From assembly GCF_026965555.1 (NCBI RefSeq), contig NZ_CP114040.1, positions 12,731,501-12,795,500 of the forward strand: a stretch of 64,000 nucleotides of DNA, given 5' to 3'. The stretch's first letter is position 1. Each line of letters begins with the position of its first letter. Both the position numbers and the translations under genes were made by a program. Shown here piece by piece: positions 10,416 through 20,074 of this stretch. A model generated the notes under the pieces. That model ran no database searches. It was not told where the DNA came from and saw only the letters and a program-made list of their open reading frames with translations. The stretch comes from Nannocystis punicea. Lineage in GTDB: Bacteria; Myxococcota_A; Polyangia; Nannocystales; Nannocystaceae.

Positions 10416-11324
10416 ATGCAAGCAGACGAACCAGCGGAGACTGCGATCGAGCTCGAGATCCCGGCGCGCGCGCGCCGGCTCGACGCGTTCGAGGTCGGCC
10501 GGGTGCTGCCGGCGCCGACCCGGCGCATGGTCGGCCCGTTCGCGTTCTTCGACCACATGGGCCCGGCGCACCTCGGGCCGGGGCTGGGGATGGACGTGCG
10601 GCCGCACCCGCACATCGGCCTGGCGACGGTGACGTACCTGTTCGAGGGCGAGATCCTCCACCGCGACAGCCTGGGTTCGCTGCAGGCGATCCGCCCCGGC
10701 GCGATCAACTGGATGTCGGCCGGCCGCGGGATCGTCCACTCCGAGCGCTCGCCCGCGGAGGCGCGCGCGCAGGGGCCGAAGCTGCACGGGCTGCAGCTGT
10801 GGGTCGCGCTGCCGCGCTCGGCCGAGGAGTCCGAGCCGGCCTTCTCGCACCACCCGACCGAGACGATCCCCGAGCTGTCGAGCCGGGGCGTGCGCGTGCG
10901 CGTGCTCGCCGGCTCGGCCTACGGGGTGACGGCGCCGACGCCGATCGCGTCGCCGCTGGTCTACGTCGAGGCCCACCTCAAGGCGGGCGCGAGGTTCGAG
11001 CTGCCGCCGGCGAGCGAGCGGGCCGTGTACGTGATCGAGGGCGAGCTGCGCAGCGGCGGCAAGACGGTGCCCCCGCGCACCCTGGCGGTGCTGCGCAGCG
11101 GCGACGTCGAGCCGCTGACGGCGACCATGCCGACGCGGATGGTGCTGGTCGGCGGCGAGCCGCTGGGCGAGCCGCGCTACATCTGGTGGAACTTCGTCTC
11201 GAGCTCGCAGGACCGCATCATCCAGGCGGCCCACGAGTGGAAGGAGCAGCGCTTCCCGCTGGTCCCCGGCGACGAGCACGAGCGCATCCCGCTCACCGAC
11301 GAGCCGAAGTTCGCTCATCCGTGA
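10416..11324 (+). CDS. Pirin family protein
   Basis: 302-aa bicupin. Pirins bind iron in the N-terminal cupin and act as quercetin dioxygenases or redox-responsive co-regulators. The metal site pattern is intact: RPHPHIGLATVTYLFEG, then HRDSLG, and GIVHSERS for the later ligands. The C-terminal block (GEPRYIWWNFVSSSQ, then RIIQAAHEWKEQRFP) is the normal pirin end. The length is normal and a Lys/Arg-poor N-terminus fits a soluble protein. A strong hairpin lies just beyond its stop. Confidence 0.94.
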   Translation: MQADEPAETAIELEIPARARRLDAFEVGRVLPAPTRRMVGPFAFFDHMGPAHLGPGLGMDVRPHPHIGLATVTYLFEGEILHRDSLGSLQAIRPGAINWMSAGRGIVHSERSPAEARAQGPKLHGLQLWVALPRSAEESEPAFSHHPTETIPELSSRGVRVRVLAGSAYGVTAPTPIASPLVYVEAHLKAGARFELPPASERAVYVIEGELRSGGKTVPPRTLAVLRSGDVEPLTATMPTRMVLVGGEPLGEPRYIWWNFVSSSQDRIIQAAHEWKEQRFPLVPGDEHERIPLTDEPKFAHP

Positions 11325-11327
11325 GAG

Positions 11328-11365
11328 AACCGAGGGACATGTCGCCTGAGACATGTCTCTCGGTT
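11328..11365. terminator. 16-bp-arm hairpin between convergent genes
   Basis: AACCGAGGGACATGTC pairs with GACATGTCTCTCGGTT with one mismatch around GCCTGA. It lies 3 bases after the pirin stop and 22 bases beyond the stop of the opposing membrane-protein gene, so it can serve both strands. A T-rich trace follows on the + strand (TTCATGTCTCTT). It is the best terminator candidate among the CATGTC-type hairpins. Confidence 0.75.
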
Positions 11366-11387
11366 CATGTCTCTTCGAGCGCCCGGT

Positions 11388-11771
11388 TCAGATCGTGGCG
11401 AAGTAGACGGCCGCGTGCGCGCTGGCCACCAGGGCGAAGGCGATCCGGCGCCGCCACACCCGGCTCCGCTGCAGGTCCTCGTCGAACGAGGCGAAGCGGG
11501 CCGGGGCGCGCGGGACGGGCGGCGCGGGCGGCGGGCTGACGAGCGCCGTCAGGCCCTCGAGCAGCAACATCGGGCCGGCGAGGGCCACCGCCGCGAGGAC
11601 CGCGAGCAGCTCCACGCCGTCCTCGAAGCCTGGCTCACCGGGGCGAGGGACGAGCGGATGCAATAGCCAGCATAGGGCGACGGCTGCGACCCCCGCGGCG
11701 GCGGTAGCGAGGCTGCCCTTCTTCTCGAGCAGCCCGTCGAGCTTCTCCAGCGCGGACCCGAGGTCGTCCAC
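11388..11771 (-). CDS. Small membrane protein, 127 aa
   Basis: Unknown function. After an amphipathic start (DDLGSALEKLDGLLEKKGS) there are three hydrophobic segments: ATAAAGVAAVALCWLL (~22-38), LLAVLAAVALAGPMLLLEGL (~56-75) and RRIAFALVASAHAAVYFATI at the C-terminus. A Pro-rich loop and a charged stretch (DEDLQRSRVWRRR) lie between segments two and three. It stands alone, convergent with pirin, and shares orientation with the ridA-like gene upstream. No family recognised. Confidence 0.7.
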   Translation of the reverse strand: MDDLGSALEKLDGLLEKKGSLATAAAGVAAVALCWLLHPLVPRPGEPGFEDGVELLAVLAAVALAGPMLLLEGLTALVSPPPAPPVPRAPARFASFDEDLQRSRVWRRRIAFALVASAHAAVYFATI

Positions 11772-11812
11772 CCGGCCAGTCTAGCGCAGGCGAGCGCCCG
11801 CAGGCGGCCCGC

Positions 11813-12193
11813 TCACACGTGGGCGATGGCTTCGATCTCGACCTTGAAGTTGAAGGGCAGGCGCGACACCTCGATGCAGGTGCGGGCGGGGATCTTCGGG
11901 CCGGGGAAGAACGTCCCGTAGACCTTGTTGAAGGCGGCGAACTGGCCCATGTCGGTGATGAAGGCGGTGATCTTCAGCACCTTCTCGAGGCTGGAGCCGG
12001 CCTTCTCGAGCGTGCGCCGGAGGTTGGTGAGCGTCGCGTGGGTCTCGGCGACGAGGTCCCCGAGAGTGATGCCGAGCGTCTCGACGTCGACGGCGGCGTG
12101 ACCGGAGGTGAAGATGAAGCCGTTGTGGTCGCGGTGCCACGAGAAGATCGGGCCGTGCTCGAGCTGGTGGGGGCTTCGGTGATGACTCGTCAT
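11813..12193 (-). CDS. RidA family (YjgF/UK114) protein
   Basis: 126-aa member of the RidA superfamily, trimeric enamine/imine deaminases that clear reactive 2-aminoacrylate. The family end block is clear: FFPGPKIPARTCIEV, where the Arg is the substrate-carboxylate ligand, then FKVEIEAIA. The front has IFTSGHAAVD and the usual LTNLRRTLEKAGSSLEKVLK helix. Divergence at the N-terminus (HRDHNGFIF) suggests it belongs to one of the Rid1-7 groups rather than archetypal RidA; I cannot assign which. Confidence 0.9.
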   Translation of the reverse strand: MTSHHRSPHQLEHGPIFSWHRDHNGFIFTSGHAAVDVETLGITLGDLVAETHATLTNLRRTLEKAGSSLEKVLKITAFITDMGQFAAFNKVYGTFFPGPKIPARTCIEVSRLPFNFKVEIEAIAHV

Positions 12194-12230
12194 GAGGCCA
12201 GAGATCTATACCGCGACGCGGGCGGGGGCG

Positions 12231-13583
12231 TCACTTTTGCGGGGGTGCCGCGGTGGTCGCGGTAGTCGCGGCGGCGCCGGTGTCGGGGCGAGGACGCGCG
12301 TCGGTCGACTTCGTCGACTCGGCGCTGCCGAACTTGTCGAGGCTGCGATAGCGGTCGCGCAGCAGCGTCTGGCGCGAGACCATCGGGATCGCGCGGCCGC
12401 GGACGAACACGTGGGTGGGTCGGCTGCTGAGCTCGAGCGGGTCGCCGCTCCAGACGACGAGGTTGGCGACCTTGCCGACGGCGACGCTGCCGTGCGTCGC
12501 GCTCTGGCCGTAGGCGACGGCCGGCTCGAGGGTGATCGCGCGCAGCGCCGCGGCCCACGGCAGGCCGTTGGCGACGGCGATGCCGGCCTCCTGCGTCATG
12601 TTGCGGAGGTTGTGCGAGTCGTCGAGCCAGGCGATGACGACGGGCACGCCGGCGGCGGCCAGCAGCGCGGCGTTGTCGAGGCGCGCCCCGAGGGTGTCGA
12701 AGCTGCTCGGCAGGTTGCGCGACGGCTGCACCACCACCGGCACCTTGGCGGCGGCCAGCTCGGGCGCGACCTTCCACGCCTCGGAGCCGCCGACGACGAC
12801 GAGGCGCAGCTTGTACTCCTTGGCCAGGTCGATCGCCGCGAGGATGTCGCTCGCGCGGTCGGCCGACAGCGTCAGCGGGATCTGCCCGGCCAGCGCCGGC
12901 TGCAGCGCCTGCAGGTCGAGCGCGTGAGCCGCGAACGGCCGGGTCTGCGCCCGCTCGTAGGCGTCCTTGCGGCCGCGGAACACCTGCGCGTCGGTGAGGA
13001 CCTCGTGCAGCTTGGCCAGCGCGGCCGCGCGAGAGTTGTCGTAGCTGTGGCCGAGGTTGCCGTCGATCGCCACGCCGGCCTTGCTCAGCGCGCCGCGGTG
13101 GTCGCCGTGGACGAGGTCGACCCAGGCGACCTGTCCCGAGAGCAAGCCGCCCGCGGGGGCCACCGCGGCCGTGGTGACGCCGCCGATCGCCTGGACCTGG
13201 ATCAGGCTCGACTCGGCGTGGAAGGCCCGGCTGGCGTCGTAGGCGGCGCGGATCGGGTGGTCGCCGGAGCGGGCGTCGTCGTGGGTGCTGCCCTCGAGAT
13301 CGATCTCCACCAGGCCGAGCTGGTTGTCGGCGGCGATCAGGCCCGGCGTGACGACCTTGCCCGTGGCGTCGACGCGCGTCGCGTCGGCCGGGGCGCTCGC
13401 GGCCAGCTCGGGGCCGCCGACGGCCGCGAACTTGCCGTCGCGCATCAGCACCGTGGCGTTCTTGACGACGGTGCCGTCGCCGACGTGGAGGTCGCCGCCG
13501 GTGACGACCGCGACCGGCGCGGCGGGGCGAGCCGGCGGGGCCGGGGCGAGCAGGGTGAGGGCGGCGAGGAGGATGTGGCTCAT
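12231..13583 (-). CDS. Amidohydrolase-like exported protein lacking metal His
   Basis: 450-aa protein with a signal peptide (ILLAALTLLAPAPPARP) and the amidohydrolase frame: TGKVVTPGLI then, where the HxH metal pair should be, AADNQLGL. The C-terminal signature of these enzymes is kept (GSVAVGKVANLVVWSGDPLE). The GVTTAAVAPAGGLLSGQ block matches its upstream neighbour. With the first metal ligands gone, a hydrolase role is doubtful; it may bind substrate or support its paralogue. The last ~40 residues are Ala/Thr-rich. It follows the next gene by 17 bases, in one operon. Confidence 0.88.
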   Translation of the reverse strand: MSHILLAALTLLAPAPPARPAAPVAVVTGGDLHVGDGTVVKNATVLMRDGKFAAVGGPELAASAPADATRVDATGKVVTPGLIAADNQLGLVEIDLEGSTHDDARSGDHPIRAAYDASRAFHAESSLIQVQAIGGVTTAAVAPAGGLLSGQVAWVDLVHGDHRGALSKAGVAIDGNLGHSYDNSRAAALAKLHEVLTDAQVFRGRKDAYERAQTRPFAAHALDLQALQPALAGQIPLTLSADRASDILAAIDLAKEYKLRLVVVGGSEAWKVAPELAAAKVPVVVQPSRNLPSSFDTLGARLDNAALLAAAGVPVVIAWLDDSHNLRNMTQEAGIAVANGLPWAAALRAITLEPAVAYGQSATHGSVAVGKVANLVVWSGDPLELSSRPTHVFVRGRAIPMVSRQTLLRDRYRSLDKFGSAESTKSTDARPRPDTGAAATTATTAAPPQK

Positions 13584-13600
13584 GGGACAGGTCCTCGCGG

Positions 13601-15115
<1,515 letters not shown>

Positions 15116-15238
15116 GCGCCGAACCTACGCCGGACGCAGCAGACCGGGCAATCGCCCGGCGGCGGCCGGGACGTGTGTTTGAGCCCGGTCCGCGGCGGTG
15201 GCGGCGCGAGCCGGCCGCGGATATCCTTCGCGCCGCTC

Positions 15239-16402
15239 ATGCATGTTCGCACCCTGATCGGTGCCGCGGCGCTCGTGTTCGCGGCTGGTTGTCTGTCCGA
15301 GCGCGGCAAGCCGCCCGCCAACAAGCAGGTCGCTGCGGCGGGCGCCCCGGCCACCACGACGAAGGCGCCGGCGCCGTCGGGCCCGCCGGCGATGCGTGCG
15401 CCGGCCAACCCCGGCTCGTCGCTGTGCGAGCAGGCCTCGCTCAAGCTGGCGCCCGGCTCGGTGGTCGCGCAGATCGACGGCGTCGACATCAAGCTCGAGG
15501 ACCTCGGCGATCAGCTGGTCCAGGCCGAGAACAAGGCGCTGCGGCAGTACTGCGGCGAGGTGGCGCGGGTGCGCGAGGCCGCGCTCGAGAACATCGTGCA
15601 GCAGAAGGTGCTGACCGCCGCGGCCGAGAAGGCCGGCAAGCCGATCAACGACTACGTGCAGGGGCGCATGGAGGCGGCGGTGCCGGCCCCGAGCGACGCG
15701 GAGATCGAGGCGTTCTACAGCTCGCGCAAGTCGCCCGACGCGCCGCCGCTCGACCAGGTCCGCGACCAGGTGGTGCAGGCGATCAAGGCCGAGAAGTCGG
15801 AAGAGGCCTTCATGGGGATGCTGGCCGAGCTGCGCGCGACGTCGGCGATCGACAACCGGCTGCCCGACGTGCGCCCGCCGGCGCTCGAGCTGGCGGCGAC
15901 CCACTCGCCGTGGCTCGGCAGCGCCGACGCGAAGGTGCAGGTGGTCGAGTTCTCCGACTTCGAGTGCCCGTACTGCTCCCGCGCGGCCGACACGCTCAAG
16001 CAGCTGAAGGAGAAGTACGCGGACAAGCCGGTCCAGTTCGTGTTCCGCCACTTCCCGCTGAGCTTCCACCCGAACGCCCGCCCGGCCGCCGAGTACGCCC
16101 AGTGCGCGCACGAGCAGGAGAAGTTCTGGCCGCTGCACGACGAGATCTTCGCCGCCCAGCGCGAGCTGTCGACCGACAAGCTCAAGGAGCTGGCGACCAA
16201 GGTCGGGCTCGACACCGCCAAGCTCGACGAGTGCCTCACCCGCGTCGGCGCGCTCGTCGAGGCCGACATGAAGGCCGCCGGCGAGGCGGGCGTCGGCGGC
16301 ACGCCGAGCTTCTACATCAACGGTCAGAACTTCGACGGCAACCCCTCGGTGGCCGGCCTGTCCGAGGCGATCGACGCCGAGCTGGCCCGCGCGAAGGGCT
16401 GA
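15239..16402 (+). CDS. Lipoprotein: SurA-like domain fused to DsbA-like thioredoxin
   Basis: 387-aa envelope protein. The lipobox is VFAAGC (Cys18). Residues ~75-210 look like a SurA/PpiC-type chaperone N-domain (VVAQIDGVDIKLEDLG, then a helical RVREAALENIVQQKVL). Residues ~220-387 are a DsbA/DsbG-type thioredoxin fold with FSDFECPYC (Cys243 and Cys246) and the cis-Pro loop GVGGTPSFYING. It probably oxidises or isomerises disulfides in exported proteins while holding them unfolded (inference). It is divergent from the amidohydrolase operon and followed after 4 bases by ubiA. Confidence 0.92.
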   Translation: MHVRTLIGAAALVFAAGCLSERGKPPANKQVAAAGAPATTTKAPAPSGPPAMRAPANPGSSLCEQASLKLAPGSVVAQIDGVDIKLEDLGDQLVQAENKALRQYCGEVARVREAALENIVQQKVLTAAAEKAGKPINDYVQGRMEAAVPAPSDAEIEAFYSSRKSPDAPPLDQVRDQVVQAIKAEKSEEAFMGMLAELRATSAIDNRLPDVRPPALELAATHSPWLGSADAKVQVVEFSDFECPYCSRAADTLKQLKEKYADKPVQFVFRHFPLSFHPNARPAAEYAQCAHEQEKFWPLHDEIFAAQRELSTDKLKELATKVGLDTAKLDECLTRVGALVEADMKAAGEAGVGGTPSFYINGQNFDGNPSVAGLSEAIDAELARAKG

Positions 16403-16406
16403 GCCC

Positions 16407-17360
16407 ATGCACCCGGCCTTCGCCTCGCCGCTGCGCCGGTGGCTCCACGCGGTCAAGCCGGCCAGCTGGCCGAAGGTGCTCGCGCCCGCGCTTCTGGGAC
16501 AGGTCCTCGGGACCATGTCCTCGGGGACATTTGATTTCGGCGCCGCGGTCGTCGGCCTGGCGTTCGCGGTGTTCGCCACGATCTACGTGGTGCTGCTCAA
16601 CGACTGGTTCGACGCCGACGTCGACGCGCTGAAGCGGCGCATGTTCCCCGAGGCGGGCTCGCCGAAGACGATCCCCGACGCCATCCTGCCGGCCGAGAGC
16701 GTGCTGCTGGCCGGCGCGGGCTTCGGGATCATGGCGCTGGCGGTGGCGCTGTGCGGCGAGCTGTTCCTGCCCGGGCGGCCGGGGCTGATGCTCGGCGCGG
16801 TGATCGGCCTCGGGCTGCTGCTGGTCTACTCGGCGCCGCCGCTGCGGCTCAACGACCGCGGCGCGGGCGAGTTCGTCGAGGCGCTCGGGGTCGGGGTGCT
16901 GGTGCCGTGGTGGAGCGCGTACGCCCAGAGCGGGCAGCCGATGTCGCCGTGGTACGTGTGGGCGCTGCCGGGGCTGGCGCTGCTGGCGTTCGCGTCGGCG
17001 GCCGCGAGCGGGCTGTCCGACGAGGAGAGCGACCGCCGCGGCGGCAAGGCGACGCTGACGACGATGTACGGCAACCGGGTCGCGCGCATGGCCGCCGAGT
17101 ACTCGGCGTTCGCCGGGCTCATCGCCTGGATGTTCGCGGTGCGGGCCAGCGGGGGCGAGTTCCCGCTGATCCCGGTGCAGATCGCAGTGCTCGCGGCGGC
17201 GCTGCCGTGGCGAGCGCTCACCCGCGAGAGCCCGCATGCGCTGACGAACTGCTTCAAGGCCCAGAGCCGCTACAAGACCGCGCTGCACCGGATGATCTGG
17301 GGCTCGTCGGTGACTCTGGCGCTGGGGCTGGCGGTGATGCGCCTGGCAGGGTGGCTATGA
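16407..17360 (+). CDS. UbiA family prenyltransferase
   Basis: 317-aa integral membrane enzyme of the UbiA superfamily, which joins a prenyl chain to an aromatic or other acceptor (menaquinone, haem O or lipids). The first Asp-rich motif is NDWFDADVD (65-73) and the second is SDEESDRRGGKATL near 205-218, both needed for Mg-diphosphate. About eight hydrophobic helices are visible. The acceptor is not evident; the sequence is nearer MenA-like than CtaB-like by eye, at low certainty. A perfect TGTCC-TCGG-GGACA hairpin lies in frame at 16516-16529 encoding MSSGT between helices. It overlaps the next gene by 4 bases (ATGA). Confidence 0.9.
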   Translation: MHPAFASPLRRWLHAVKPASWPKVLAPALLGQVLGTMSSGTFDFGAAVVGLAFAVFATIYVVLLNDWFDADVDALKRRMFPEAGSPKTIPDAILPAESVLLAGAGFGIMALAVALCGELFLPGRPGLMLGAVIGLGLLLVYSAPPLRLNDRGAGEFVEALGVGVLVPWWSAYAQSGQPMSPWYVWALPGLALLAFASAAASGLSDEESDRRGGKATLTTMYGNRVARMAAEYSAFAGLIAWMFAVRASGGEFPLIPVQIAVLAAALPWRALTRESPHALTNCFKAQSRYKTALHRMIWGSSVTLALGLAVMRLAGWL

Positions 17361-18013
17361 GCTGGCCGGGGCGGTCGCTGGCGCCCGGGCGGGCGAACAG
17401 CCGCAGCGCCGAAGAAGTGGCGGCGCGCGTGGCCGCGGGCGCGCGGGCGGCGGCGGAGCTGGCCGCGACGCTGCGCGAGATCGAGGCGGCGGCCGCGGGC
17501 GCGTTCCCCGGCAACATCTTCTGGGACACCGAGCTGCTGGCGGCCGAGCTGCTGCGCGCGGGGCCGGGCGAGATCGCGGCCCAGGGCCGCCGGATCGCCG
17601 GCTTGCAGGCGCTCTACGGCCACACCACGGCGATCCGCTTCCGCTATGTGCACGACTTCCTCTACGGCTACGACTGGGCCAAGTGGGTCCAGCGCGAGCC
17701 CGACGAGCGCGCGCGGGTCGGGCCGTTCGCGCCGGCCTTCATCGACCATCAGGAGCGCCGCGCCCGCGAGCTCGAGCAGCTGATCGCCGCCGACGACGTG
17801 GTCTATCCCAGCTTGCCCGAAGGACAGGTCCGCAACCCGTTCCCGTTCTCGCGCGAGCCCGAGGCCGAGGCGCTGCTGCTGTCCGACCTGGCCGCCGCGA
17901 GGCTGCTGCCGGTCGAGGCCTGGGACCCGGCCGCTTCGCCGCGCTGGGACCGACCCTACGCCGACCTGCGGACCCGGCGGGCGGCCGCGCTGGGGCTGCT
18001 CCTGCCCGAGTGA
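17357..18013 (+). CDS. Hypothetical protein coupled to ubiA, 218 aa
   Basis: Soluble, largely helical protein translationally coupled to the prenyltransferase (ATGA overlap). Visible features: a long Ala/Glu helix (EEVAARVAAGARAAAELAA), an aromatic block IRFRYVHDFLYGYDWAKWV and the Pro-rich VYPSLPEGQVRNPFPFSR. No known catalytic motif or signal peptide. Coupling suggests it works with the UbiA enzyme, perhaps on the same acceptor; I do not recognise the family. Confidence 0.8.
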   Translation: MSWPGRSLAPGRANSRSAEEVAARVAAGARAAAELAATLREIEAAAAGAFPGNIFWDTELLAAELLRAGPGEIAAQGRRIAGLQALYGHTTAIRFRYVHDFLYGYDWAKWVQREPDERARVGPFAPAFIDHQERRARELEQLIAADDVVYPSLPEGQVRNPFPFSREPEAEALLLSDLAAARLLPVEAWDPAASPRWDRPYADLRTRRAAALGLLLPE

Positions 18014-18040
18014 CGATGGCTGGCTGTTCGGACACGCACA

Positions 18041-18070
18041 AAGGGGCATGCTCTTCAGAGCATGCCCCTT
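18041..18070. terminator. Perfect 13-bp-arm hairpin between convergent genes
   Basis: AAGGGGCATGCTC-TTCA-GAGCATGCCCCTT, with perfect arms. It lies 27 bases after the stop of the 218-aa gene and 35 bases beyond the stop of the opposing gene at 18106. It looks like a bidirectional terminator and is related in sequence (GGCATG core) to the dispersed hairpin family. Confidence 0.75.
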
Positions 18071-18105
18071 CGGACCTGGCCCGATCTACAGGCAGTGTCG
18101 GCCGG

Positions 18106-18729
18106 TCACAGACCGGACTGGCGCTGCTTCTCCTTGAGGCCGGCGACCTTCTGCTCGAGGTCCTCGACGAGCTTCTTCTGGTCGGTGTAGTTCTTCTCGA
18201 CGATGACGCCGCGGCGCTCGGCCAGCTCGATCTGGTCGGAGGTGCGGGCGTTCTCCTTGACCTTCTTCATGCGCTCGAGGAAGACCGTGCGCTGGGCCAG
18301 CTCCTTGCGGGCGATGTCGAGTTTCTTCTCCCAGTAGGCGATCTCCGCGCTGGCGCTGGGGAAGCTGGTCGGCTCGGGCTTGGGCTTCTTCGGCGGGGCC
18401 AGCGAGTCGGACTTGGGGCCGACCGGGAGCAGGGCCGGGTTGACGCGGGCCTTGCCGCCGGCGCGGTTGGGGTCGTACTCGCGGGCGCCGACGCCGAGCG
18501 CCTGGGCCGTCGGCTCGCCGCCGCCCTGGGCGAGGCTGGCCTGCTGGCCGCCGCTGACCTTGCCCTTGCCGGCCCCGGCGGTGCCCGAGGCCGCGTCGCC
18601 GCCGGGCCAGAAGATGAGGAGCGCGGCGACCACGAGGATCGCGCCGCCCACGATCAGCGCCCACAGCGCGCCGCCCTGGGCAGGCTCGGGCTGGTTCGCG
18701 GTTGCCGGCTTGGGACCAGGTTCGGACAT
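18106..18729 (-). CDS. Single-pass membrane protein with coiled coil, 207 aa
   Basis: Unknown function. A Pro-rich N-terminus precedes one membrane helix (ALWALIVGGAILVVAALLIFW, ~22-42). A Gly/Ala linker runs to ~residue 80, then a Pro/Lys segment. Residues ~125-207 form a strongly charged coiled coil (EIAYWEKKLDIARKELAQR; KKLVEDLEQKVAGLKEK). This plan fits a scaffold or periplasmic tether. Its ATG at 18729 lies in a GGACAT half-site facing the rluA-like start 17 bases away. Confidence 0.8.
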   Translation of the reverse strand: MSEPGPKPATANQPEPAQGGALWALIVGGAILVVAALLIFWPGGDAASGTAGAGKGKVSGGQQASLAQGGGEPTAQALGVGAREYDPNRAGGKARVNPALLPVGPKSDSLAPPKKPKPEPTSFPSASAEIAYWEKKLDIARKELAQRTVFLERMKKVKENARTSDQIELAERRGVIVEKNYTDQKKLVEDLEQKVAGLKEKQRQSGL

Positions 18730-18746
18730 ACGCGGGCGAGAATAGC

Positions 18747-19748
18747 ATGTCCGCGGTGAGCGAGCCCCCGGAGGAGTTCATCGAGATCCCGCTGGTCGTC
18801 GACCCGGCCCGCCACGGCTTTCGCCTCGATCGTTTCCTCTCGAGCCGGATCGCCCGGCTGTCGCGCACCCGCGTGCAAGCGATCCTCGACAACGGCCAGG
18901 TCCGCCGCGCCGACACCGGCGAGGTGCTGCTGCGCGCGTCGCAGCGCGTGCGCGCGGGCGAGGCCCTGGTGATCCGCCGCCCGGCTCCGCGTGAGCCCGA
19001 GGTGGTGCTCGATTACCGGGAGATCTACAGGGACGAGGCGCTGCTGGTGCTCGACAAGCCGGCCGGTCTGCCGGTGCACCCGTCGGCGAGCTACCACCGC
19101 CACACGCTGACGCAGGTGCTGCGCGACCGCCTCGGCCCCGGCCACGGCTGGGACATGGCCCACCGCCTCGACCGCGAGACGTCCGGGGTGATGGTGTTCG
19201 GCCGCCGCGCGGGCTCGGCGACCGCCCTCAAGAAGTCGTTCCTCGGCCGCGCGGTGCGCAAGACGTACCTGGCGCTGGTCCACGGCTGTCTCGAAGAGCA
19301 TGTCCGTATCGACATGTCCCTCGGGTTCGCGATCGGCTCGAAGATCCGGATCAAGATCGGCCCGGTGCCCGTCGAGGCCGGCGGCCTGCCGGCCGTGACC
19401 ACGGTCCGCCCGCTGCGTCACGGCGAATTTTCGCCTAATAATAGTAATAAGGGGCCGGTGACGCTGGTCGAGGCGCTGCCCGAGACGGGCCGGCAGCACC
19501 AGATCCGCGTGCACCTGGCGGAGATCGGCCACGCGGTGGTCGGCGACAAGCTGTACGGCCTGCCCGAAGAAGAATTTTTAAAAGTGGTGGAGGGCGGTCG
19601 GAAGCTGCACGAGCTCGGGGCCCAGCTCGGGCTGCAACGCCACGCCCTGCACGCGGCCGCGCTGGCGCTGCCTCACCCGATCACCGGGGCCGAGGTGCAG
19701 TTCACGGCGCCGTGGCCGGCCGAGCTCGCTGCGATCCTCGCGCCGTGA
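18747..19748 (+). CDS. RluA family pseudouridine synthase
   Basis: 333-aa enzyme isomerising uridine to pseudouridine in rRNA or tRNA. The S4 RNA-binding domain is at ~25-75 (FRLDRFLSSRIARLSRTRV). The catalytic Asp is D142 in AHRLDRETSGVMVF, with the LDKPAGLPVHPS block before it and ETGRQHQIRVHL after. The ATG at 18747 is chosen over 18702 because it starts the family N-terminus. Two odd AT-rich patches lie in this GC-rich gene (near 19433-19451 and 19572-19584), and a CATGTC/GACATG hairpin at 19299-19316 is read in frame as EHVRIDMS. Which RNA site it modifies cannot be told. Confidence 0.94.
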   Translation: MSAVSEPPEEFIEIPLVVDPARHGFRLDRFLSSRIARLSRTRVQAILDNGQVRRADTGEVLLRASQRVRAGEALVIRRPAPREPEVVLDYREIYRDEALLVLDKPAGLPVHPSASYHRHTLTQVLRDRLGPGHGWDMAHRLDRETSGVMVFGRRAGSATALKKSFLGRAVRKTYLALVHGCLEEHVRIDMSLGFAIGSKIRIKIGPVPVEAGGLPAVTTVRPLRHGEFSPNNSNKGPVTLVEALPETGRQHQIRVHLAEIGHAVVGDKLYGLPEEEFLKVVEGGRKLHELGAQLGLQRHALHAAALALPHPITGAEVQFTAPWPAELAAILAP

Positions 19749-19770
19749 AGCCGGCGCGAGGCAGAGCAGA

Positions 19771-19885
19771 GCGAGCTCGGCGGCGAGGATGAGGCGCGCC
19801 GCGCATCGAGGGTGAGGGGGCGAGGAAGGGCGAAGCGAGCTCGGCGGCGAGGATGAGGCGCGCCGGGCATCGAGGGTGAGAGGAG
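19771..19885 (+). repeat. Two direct copies of a ~50-bp repeat
   Basis: The segment beginning GCGAGCTCGGCGGCGAGGAT occurs at 19771 and again at 19835 (64 bp apart) and continues through GAGGCGCGCCG and GCATCGAGGGTGAG in both. It lies directly after the rluA-like stop. No coding pattern is seen in the 326-base gap to 20075. Confidence 0.8.
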
Positions 19886-19965
19886 GGGAAGCGAGTCGGC
19901 GGCTCGAGGCCTTCGAGCGCATGCTCTCCGAGCAGTCGGGGCGAAGACGGGCGCTCGAGTTGGTG

Positions 19966-20013
19966 TCACGTGTCCCTATGGACACGTGAAATCGCCGATG
20001 TCTCGAAGGACAT
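19966..20013. promoter_or_regulatory. Two adjacent palindromes downstream of rluA-like gene
   Basis: TCACGTGTCC-CTAT-GGACACGTGA (19966-19989) has perfect 10-base arms and contains a perfect TGTCC-N4-GGACA core. Nine bases later ATGTCT-CGAA-GGACAT (19998-20013) is a one-mismatch member, and a further degenerate copy lies at about 20052-20066. The site is between convergent genes, so termination is the simplest reading; the CACGTG arms could also be a protein site. Confidence 0.5.
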
Positions 20014-20074
20014 GTCCTGCGCAACGGGCTGGGCGGCAGGCCCGGCCGCGGATGTCTCGAAGGACAGATGGCGC

